Shown here piece after piece: positions 58,848-64,000 of a stretch of 64,000 bases of DNA. The number at the start of each line of letters is the position of its first letter. Position 1 is the first letter of the stretch. The position numbers and the translations under genes are program-made. The notes under the pieces were generated by a model. It ran no database searches. It saw nothing but the letters and a program-made list of their open reading frames with translations, and had not been told where the DNA came from. Origin of the DNA: Paenibacillus caseinilyticus (lineage in GTDB: Bacteria > Bacillota > Bacilli > Paenibacillales > NBRC-103111); assembly GCF_027533645.1 (NCBI RefSeq), contig NZ_JAQAGY010000016.1:1-64000 (forward strand), given 5' to 3'.

Positions 58848-59642
58848 TTGAGAGAAAAAACGTTACCTTGGCTGATGGCGGTATCGGCGCTGGCTACGGC
58901 GGCTTGGCTGGCGGGACTGGCCTGGACGCTATACGATTATTTCCGTGAAGTACCCGCGGTTCCGCTGACGAAGGCGCCGACGGCGGTGCAGAAGGTGCCT
59001 GAGGCTCCGTCAGCGGATGACGGCAAGTTCCGCGTGCTGGCGCTGGGCGATTCCCTCACTCGGGGATTCGGCGATCCGGAAGGCAAGGGGTATGCCGGCT
59101 ATCTGGCGGATGCTCTCAAGGGGAGGGCCAAGCAGGAAGTCGTGCTCGAGAACCTCGGCGTCAATGGACAGACGTCCCCGCAGCTTGCGGAGATGATCGG
59201 AAGCGCGGCCGTACAGGGACAGGTGAAGGCGGCCGATATCATCCTCGTCAGCATCGGGGGCAATGACTTGTTCCGCGGGGGCGAGACGCTGGCGGCGCTG
59301 GACCTTGGAGCGGTGGCCAAGATCCAGGAGGAGTACGCGAAGCAGCTGCAGGGGATTCTCGGCAAGCTGAGGGAACTGAATCCCTCCGCGAACCTCTTCC
59401 TGATCGGGCTCTATAATCCGTTCATCGAACTCCAGGATGCGAAGGTGACGAGCAAGATTGTACGGGATTGGAACTACCAGGCGGCGGAGACGGCGGCAGC
59501 GTATCCGAAGACGGTGCTCGTGCCGACCTTCGACCTGTTCCAGCTCAAAGTCAGCGACTATCTGTATACGGACCAGTTCCACCCGAACGTTCAGGGGTAC
59601 AAGCTGATCGCGGACCGGGTCGCGGCACTGGTAACTTGGTAA
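58848..59642 (+). CDS. SGNH/GDSL-family hydrolase, membrane-anchored
   Basis: A 264-residue extracellular esterase-like protein. The N-terminal TLPWLMAVSALATAAWLAGLAW is a signal anchor. Block I is ALGDSLTRGFGD (Ser nucleophile about 70), block II NLGVNGQTS, block III VSIGGNDLF, and block V TDQFHPNVQGY (Asp and His). Substrates in the family include acyl esters and acetylated glycans. TTG 58848 with GGAGGAGG 7 nt upstream is preferred to a longer in-frame start. It starts an operon with the ABC-2 exporter genes (13-nt gap). Confidence 0.88.
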   Translation: MREKTLPWLMAVSALATAAWLAGLAWTLYDYFREVPAVPLTKAPTAVQKVPEAPSADDGKFRVLALGDSLTRGFGDPEGKGYAGYLADALKGRAKQEVVLENLGVNGQTSPQLAEMIGSAAVQGQVKAADIILVSIGGNDLFRGGETLAALDLGAVAKIQEEYAKQLQGILGKLRELNPSANLFLIGLYNPFIELQDAKVTSKIVRDWNYQAAETAAAYPKTVLVPTFDLFQLKVSDYLYTDQFHPNVQGYKLIADRVAALVTW

Positions 59643-59655
59643 GGGGGCGGCGGAG

Positions 59656-60567
59656 ATGAGCGAGGTTACACTGGCGGTGCGCGGCCTGCGGAAAGTCATT
59701 GGCGGCCGGGAGATTATCCGCGGCATCGACCTGGAGCTGCGGCGCGGTGAAGTATTCGGCTTCCTGGGGCCGAACGGAGCGGGCAAGACGACGACGATCC
59801 GCATGCTCGTCGGGCTGATCCGGCCTACGGCTGGCACGATCGAGGTATGCGGATACGATGTGGAGAAGTCGTTCCCGGAGGCGATGAGGAACCTCGGATG
59901 CATCGTGGAGAACCCCGAGCTCTACGGGTACCTCAGCGGGTGGAGCAACCTGCAGTATTTTGCCCGGATGATGGACGGGGTGGACGAGGCGAGGATTCGC
60001 GAAGTCGTGGAGCTCGTGGGCCTCACCGCACGGATTCACGACAAGGTGAAGACGTATTCGCTCGGGATGCGCCAGCGGGTCGGCATCGCGCAGGCGCTGC
60101 TGGGGCGTCCCAAGGTGCTGATCCTGGACGAGCCGACGAACGGGCTGGATCCGTCCGGGATCCGGGAGATGCGGGAGTTCATCCGTTATCTCGCGGAGCG
60201 GGAGGGCCTGACCGTATTCGTGTCGAGCCATCTGCTCGGCGAGATTCAGCAGCTCTGCGACCGCGTGGCTATCATCTCGAAGGGCGAAGTGGTGCGGGTG
60301 GATGCCGTCCACACGCTGCTTGCGCGGCAGGAGCGGGTGCTCTGGAGGCTCTCCTCCCCCGCGAAGGGCCGGGCTGTGCTGGAGGGGCTGACGGCGGGCG
60401 TCGAGCAGCAGGGCGATGACCTCATTACCCCCTATACGGAAGGGGAGGTCGGACGGTGGAACCGGGCGCTCGTGGAAGCGGGCGTGGATGTGCTCGAGAT
60501 GAACCGGAAGCTTCCGTCGCTCGAAGACTTGTTCCTGGAACTGACGGGAGGGCAGAGCATTGATTAA
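59656..60567 (+). CDS. ABC transporter ATP-binding protein (ABC-2 type exporter)
   Basis: A 303-residue ATPase of the BcrA/NatA drug-export group. Walker A is GPNGAGKT (38-45). The signature is YSLGMRQRVG in place of LSGGQ, as usual in this group. Walker B is VLILDEPTNGLDPSG and the switch His is in VSSHLLGE. A C-terminal domain of about 80 residues follows. It overlaps the permease gene by 8 nt. The pair likely exports an antibiotic, lipid or ion. Confidence 0.93.
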   Translation: MSEVTLAVRGLRKVIGGREIIRGIDLELRRGEVFGFLGPNGAGKTTTIRMLVGLIRPTAGTIEVCGYDVEKSFPEAMRNLGCIVENPELYGYLSGWSNLQYFARMMDGVDEARIREVVELVGLTARIHDKVKTYSLGMRQRVGIAQALLGRPKVLILDEPTNGLDPSGIREMREFIRYLAEREGLTVFVSSHLLGEIQQLCDRVAIISKGEVVRVDAVHTLLARQERVLWRLSSPAKGRAVLEGLTAGVEQQGDDLITPYTEGEVGRWNRALVEAGVDVLEMNRKLPSLEDLFLELTGGQSID

Positions 60568-61540
60568 TCTGGTATATAACGAAATGCTGAAGCTCACCGG
60601 CAAAAGGAAGCTGCTCGTGGTCACGCTGATCGTCGCGGTGCTCATCTCGCTCTTCACCTATGCCCAGTACCGGCAGGGGATGGAGAACCTGAAGCGGTTC
60701 GGGGATCTCGACTGGAGGACTGCCGTCCAACAGCAGATCTCGAACTGGGAGAGCCGGCTGAACTCCGGCCGGGTGCCGGAAGCGGCCCGGGCGGAGCTGC
60801 AGATCCGTATCGCGCAGCAGCAGTACTACCTGGATGCGGATGTGAATCCGGCACTCCCGGGTGCGCCTACCTTCGTCCGCAACTTCGTGGAGAACGGTAC
60901 GACCCTGCTCCTGCCGCTGATGATGATGGTCATTGCTTCGGACATGGTGTCCTCGGAGCACAGCGCCGGCACGGTGAAGGTGCTCTTGACCCGTCCGGTG
61001 CGCCGCTGGAAGATTCTGCTCAGCAAATATCTTGCGCTGACGCTGTCCGTCTCCTTCATCGTCCTTATGTTCGGATTGCTCTCGGCGCTGATCTCCGGGA
61101 TCGTCTTCGGCTTCCAGGGCTGGGGCGCCCCGGTGCTCACCGGCTTCTCGGCCAGCGGGGCTGAGCTCGATGCGTCGCGGGTGCACACGCTGCCGCAGTG
61201 GCAGTATATTGCGATGGAGATGGGGCTGGCCTGGTTCGTGTCGCTGGTCGTGGCGACGCTCTCGTTCATGCTCTCCGTGCTCATCCGCAGTACCGCCGCA
61301 GGCATGGGCATCATGCTGGCCTGCCTGATCTCCGGGGTCATCCTGAAGGAAATGGTGTCTTCGTGGGAGTCGGCGAAGTATCTGTTCATGGTCAATCTCG
61401 AGCTGATCGATTATTTGGAGGATGCGGCACCGCCGATCGAAGGCATGTCGCTTGGTTTCTCGCTGCTGGTGCTGCTGGGGTGGGGGGCTGCAGGACTGCT
61501 GGTCTCCTTCATCTCGTTCACCCGCAGAGATGTGTACTAG
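60560..61540 (+). CDS. ABC-2 type permease
   Basis: A 326-residue permease with six membrane spans. After the first span (KLLVVTLIVAVLISLFTYAQ) comes a ~75-residue extracytoplasmic helical loop (QQQISNWESRLNSGRVP...). Then FVENGTTLLLPLMMMVIASDMVSSEHSAGTVKVLLTRPVRRWKILLSKY is the conserved ABC-2 segment. The start overlaps the ATPase gene by 8 nt. It forms the channel of the exporter. Confidence 0.9.
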   Translation: MINLVYNEMLKLTGKRKLLVVTLIVAVLISLFTYAQYRQGMENLKRFGDLDWRTAVQQQISNWESRLNSGRVPEAARAELQIRIAQQQYYLDADVNPALPGAPTFVRNFVENGTTLLLPLMMMVIASDMVSSEHSAGTVKVLLTRPVRRWKILLSKYLALTLSVSFIVLMFGLLSALISGIVFGFQGWGAPVLTGFSASGAELDASRVHTLPQWQYIAMEMGLAWFVSLVVATLSFMLSVLIRSTAAGMGIMLACLISGVILKEMVSSWESAKYLFMVNLELIDYLEDAAPPIEGMSLGFSLLVLLGWGAAGLLVSFISFTRRDVY

Positions 61541-61554
61541 AGGAGGGATTAACC

Positions 61555-62307
61555 GTGCTGCTGTCGAACCGGTTGGAAGAGTATAGAGCGCGGATTCTCG
61601 CGCTTCCCGGGGACCGGCCGCTGATGCGGGAGGATCTGCTGACAGACGACTTCCGGCTCTGCCGGGAAGGCCGGGTGGAAGTCTACTACGCGCCGCACGG
61701 CGAGTATCTGAACCCCGCCGCCCGGCTCGCCGTCATCGGCATTACGCCCGGCTGGACGCAGACGGAGCTTGCCTTCCGGACAGCCCGGAGGCTGCTGTCG
61801 GAAGGCGTCCCCCTGGACGAGACGGCCCGCCGGGTCAAGGAGGCGGCCCGCTTCGCCGGCGGGATGCGCAGGAACCTGGCCGGCATGCTCGACCGGCTGG
61901 GGCTGCCCCGGCTGCTCGGCGTGCCGGCCAGCGAGGCGCTGTTCGGCGAAGGGCAGCCGGGGGAGCTGCTCCACACGACCTCGATGCTGCGCGATCCCGT
62001 CTTCGTGGGGGGCCGCAACTATACCGGCCACAGTCCGGTGCTGCTTGCCGCGCCGTACCTCTTGGCGTCGGCCCGGACATCGCTGGCCCGGGAGCTGCCG
62101 CTGATCGGCCGTCCGCTGATCGTGCCGCTCGGCCGAACGGTAGAAGCCGTCCTCCGGCACATGGCAGAGGACGGCTTCTTGGACAGCGGGCAGGTCTTGT
62201 GGGGCTTCCCGCACCCGTCGGGGGCGAACGGCCACCGGCATGCGCAGTTCGCGGAGGCCCGCGAAGGCATGCAGGCAGCGGCCGAGGCGTTCTTCGGAGG
62301 GGGCTGA
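61555..62307 (+). CDS. Uracil-DNA-glycosylase-fold protein
   Basis: A 250-residue protein with the two motifs of the UDG superfamily: VIGITPGWTQTE (about 60-71, equivalent to motif A GxDPG) and FPHPSGANGHR (about 219-229, equivalent to the HPSP loop). The intervening sequence is unlike classical families 1-6, so base excision is an inference and another nucleobase-related activity is possible. GTG 61555 has GGAGGG upstream. It follows the exporter by 14 nt and is probably co-transcribed. Confidence 0.65.
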   Translation: MLLSNRLEEYRARILALPGDRPLMREDLLTDDFRLCREGRVEVYYAPHGEYLNPAARLAVIGITPGWTQTELAFRTARRLLSEGVPLDETARRVKEAARFAGGMRRNLAGMLDRLGLPRLLGVPASEALFGEGQPGELLHTTSMLRDPVFVGGRNYTGHSPVLLAAPYLLASARTSLARELPLIGRPLIVPLGRTVEAVLRHMAEDGFLDSGQVLWGFPHPSGANGHRHAQFAEAREGMQAAAEAFFGGG

Positions 62308-62326
62308 GCCCCCCGGAGACTCGTGC

Positions 62327-62617
62327 TTATGGAGACGGCGGACGCCGGTTCTCGTAATGCCGTGCGGCATACCATAGGCTTCCCGTGAACAGCGTAATGA
62401 GCAGGAGCACGGAGCCGAAGCGCCAGTCGCCCCGCAGGACGATCTGCAGCAGGGTGAGTCCGAAGCCGATCTGGGTCCACATCAGGCAGCGCTTGCGAAG
62501 GGTCTCCAGATCGGCGCTGGACCGGCCGATGGCGCGGATGAGCATGAAGCCGAGCAGCAGCAGGACGACGGCGACGACGAGCAGACCCATCGCATCGCCG
62601 GAAGAGAATGAATTCAA
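62327..62617 (-). CDS. Small membrane protein
   Basis: A 96-residue protein with three hydrophobic segments (LLVVAVVLLLLGFMLIRA, MWTQIGFGLTLLQIVL, VLLLITLFTGSLWYAA). I do not recognise a family. The start is probably TTG 62617 with a weak AGGTA upstream; an internal ATG at 62590 has no ribosome binding site. It converges on the UDG-like gene and leaves only 20 nt between the stops. Confidence 0.6.
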   Translation of the reverse strand: MNSFSSGDAMGLLVVAVVLLLLGFMLIRAIGRSSADLETLRKRCLMWTQIGFGLTLLQIVLRGDWRFGSVLLLITLFTGSLWYAARHYENRRPPSP

Positions 62618-62821
62618 AGGGAGTACCTACTTTCCGTGATAGTCATATCTTGGTGGAATTGGCATGGGGCTAGAGGCAGGAGATCCGATGATTAACGATA
62701 TGCTTGCATTGTATCCCATGGGAGAGAGTGAAGGCAACCCGGACGGGAGACCGGTAAGGCCGCGGATGGCAAGAGCGCCGAGGCCATCCACAGAGCAAGC
62801 AGGCGGGAGAGGAGAATGGGG

Positions 62822-63598
62822 ATGCGGTACACAGAGAATGATCTGATAGAGCAGCTCAAAGAAATGGGGATCGATCCGGGAGGCACCGTGCTCATGCACT
62901 CCTCTATGAAGAGGATCGGCGAGGTGGAAGGCGGGGCGGATACGGTGCTGGATGCCCTGTCGGGTTATATGACCGACGGGCTGCTTGTCTTGCCTACCCA
63001 TACGTGGTCCTATATCAAGGCCGATAATCCGCGGTTCCACGTCGCTTCGTCGCCGAGCTGCGTTGGTATCCTGACGGAGCTGTTCCGCCGGAGGCCGGGC
63101 GTGGTCCGCTCATGGCACCCCACCCACTCCGTAGCGGCGCTCGGCCGGGATGCCGCGGCGTTCACCGCGGGAGATGAGCGGTTCGATACGCCCTGCGCCC
63201 GGGGCTCCGCTTGGGGCAGACTGCTTGACCGGGAGGCGGTTATCCTGCTCGCGGGCGTGGATTTCCGGCGCAATACCTTCATCCACGGCGTGGAAGAATG
63301 GGCAGATATTCCGGGGCGGATGACGGATGGGCATGAGGCTCTGTTCACCGTGCTGCCGGACGGTACGGAGATTCCTGTGCCTTCGCGCCGCCACTGCGGG
63401 CTGAGCTGGTCGCAGCATTTTTGGAAGGTGGAAGAGATCCTGGAACGCAGGGGAGCCTGGTACCGGGGGCAGCTGGGCGATGCGCCGGTGTATGTATGCA
63501 GCGCCGTCCGGCTCTACCAAGAGGTGACGGCCATGCTGGAGCAGGATCCGCACTTGTTCTCGGACAATGAACCGCTGGCGCCGGGAGCCTGGGAGTGA
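62822..63598 (+). CDS. AAC(3)-family aminoglycoside N-acetyltransferase-like protein
   Basis: A 258-residue antibiotic-NAT fold protein (YokD/AAC(3) family). VLMHSSMKRIGEVEGGADTVLDAL is the N-terminal signature. RSWHPTHSVAALG carries the catalytic His, and FDTPCARGSAWGRLL the acetyl-CoA pocket. Chromosomal Firmicute members often do not confer high resistance, so the substrate is uncertain. AGAGGAG favours ATG 62822 over 62816. The gene is followed by a terminator and repeat copy C. Confidence 0.9.
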   Translation: MRYTENDLIEQLKEMGIDPGGTVLMHSSMKRIGEVEGGADTVLDALSGYMTDGLLVLPTHTWSYIKADNPRFHVASSPSCVGILTELFRRRPGVVRSWHPTHSVAALGRDAAAFTAGDERFDTPCARGSAWGRLLDREAVILLAGVDFRRNTFIHGVEEWADIPGRMTDGHEALFTVLPDGTEIPVPSRRHCGLSWSQHFWKVEEILERRGAWYRGQLGDAPVYVCSAVRLYQEVTAMLEQDPHLFSDNEPLAPGAWE

Positions 63599-63683
63599 GC
63601 AGGACGGGAATAGAGAAAGTGTCTTTGATGGGCTTGCTGTGTCTGCGGCATACATACGGTTCGTGAAGATTATGGTGTGGGGA

Positions 63684-63711
63684 AGATCCTATCGGCAGAT
63701 AGGGTCTTTTT
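63684..63711 (+). terminator. Rho-independent terminator preceding repeat copy C
   Basis: AGATCCTATC pairs with GATAGGGTCT (63698-63707), then TTTTT. It ends the acetyltransferase gene. Confidence 0.85.
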
Positions 63712-63812
63712 GTATAGATAACAATTTATATCTGCGAGGGTTCGATCCTCTTCTAACCTTGTATTTTTTATAAATATGCATCGTCCTTAAAGGCCGCCGA
63801 CAGGCGGTTTTC
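63711..63812 (+). repeat. Dispersed structured repeat, copy C
   Basis: Shares ATAGATAA-AATTTATATCT, GGGTTCGATCCT and GCATCGTCCTTAAAGG with copies A and B. Its inner hairpin is GAGG/CCTC (63736-63739 with 63747-63750) where copy B has CAGG/CCTG, a compensatory change. The 3' hairpin differs: GCCGCC-GACA-GGCGG at about 63792-63807 followed by TTTTC. Confidence 0.85.
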
Positions 63813-63855
63813 TTATATAGATTCATGGTAATTAAAGGTATTGTGTAGTTCTGTC

Positions 63856-63885
63856 TTGACAAAACCGGAATAAGAGGAGTACCTT
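63856..63885 (+). promoter_or_regulatory. Possible promoter of the gene at 63935
   Basis: TTGACA (63856-63861), an 18-bp spacer and TACCTT (63880-63885). The -10 match is weak. Confidence 0.4.
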
Positions 63886-63934
63886 ATGCATATAAAACCT
63901 ACAAGTTAAGTCGGAAAAGAAGGGGTCATCGTTC

Positions 63935-64000
63935 ATGCAAAACAATCTGTTCACCGCGTTCCAGACGAACTGGATCTCGCTTCTGGTTTCGATCGTCATT
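63935..64000 (+). CDS. 5' end of an unidentified, probably membrane, protein (partial)
   Basis: ATG 63935 has AAGGGG 9 nt upstream. The first 22 residues (MQNNLFTAFQTNWISL then LVSIVI) end in a hydrophobic run that suggests a membrane segment. The window ends here, so the family cannot be told. Confidence 0.6.
   Translation, partial: MQNNLFTAFQTNWISLLVSIVI

Overview
The window looks like chromosomal DNA of a GC-rich member of the Paenibacillaceae, most like Paenibacillus. The grounds are strong AGGAGG-type ribosome binding sites, GTG and TTG starts, and Firmicute families such as the guanine-riboswitch xpt-pbuX operon, YhfC, CcdC-like, CsbD, HxlR, CotH kinase and CBO0543 proteins. Several secreted proteins carry the copper-amine-oxidase-N 'stalk' domain common in that genus. 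The species is an inference. I found no rRNA, tRNA, CRISPR array, transposase or prophage. The first ~500 bases are visibly more AT-rich and hold a decayed acetyltransferase gene.

Layout. 0.5-7 kb: a tandem beta-lactamase-fold secreted hydrolase, a histidine kinase and response regulator fused in one frame, and an EVE protein / WYL regulator / GyrI-like cluster. 7-20 kb: membrane proteins, a frameshifted MFS transporter, rlmN, a peptide transporter, the riboswitch-controlled xpt-pbuX operon, an aldo/keto reductase, and an MFS pump divergent from its HxlR regulator, which overlaps dbpA. 20-30 kb: secreted stalk-domain proteins, an alkyltransferase-like protein, an FAD oxidoreductase, a split ThrE exporter and two TVP38/DedA proteins. 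31-35 kb: an amino-acid ABC importer whose 3' end and terminator are duplicated around a stalk-domain gene. 35-42 kb: methyltransferase, HAD hydrolase, catalase, SDR and two Gfo/Idh/MocA oxidoreductases. 42.7-48 kb: a small beta-grasp-like protein followed by a 1,635-residue DUF4132 protein. 48-53 kb: a phosphatase behind a clear Pho box, divergent from a VTC-type polymerase / DUF4956 / CotH kinase operon. 53-64 kb: an SRPBCC-ArsR pair with an operator inside its promoter, a phosphotransferase, mqnB-mqnD, an AraC regulator, an SGNH hydrolase, an ABC-2 exporter, a UDG-like protein and an AAC(3)-type acetyltransferase.

The most unusual signals are four. (1) A ~95-base dispersed structured repeat occurs three times (about 21.2, 48.2 and 63.75 kb), each time directly after a rho-independent terminator. 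Compensatory changes in its hairpins suggest an RNA, and one copy forms the C-terminus of the phosphatase gene. (2) The beta-grasp-like protein is paired with a giant DUF4132 protein. (3) Four TTTACA-type repeats with exact 11-bp spacing form a Pho box beside the VTC/DUF4956/CotH operon. (4) The ABC-ATPase gene tail is duplicated around a stalk-domain gene.
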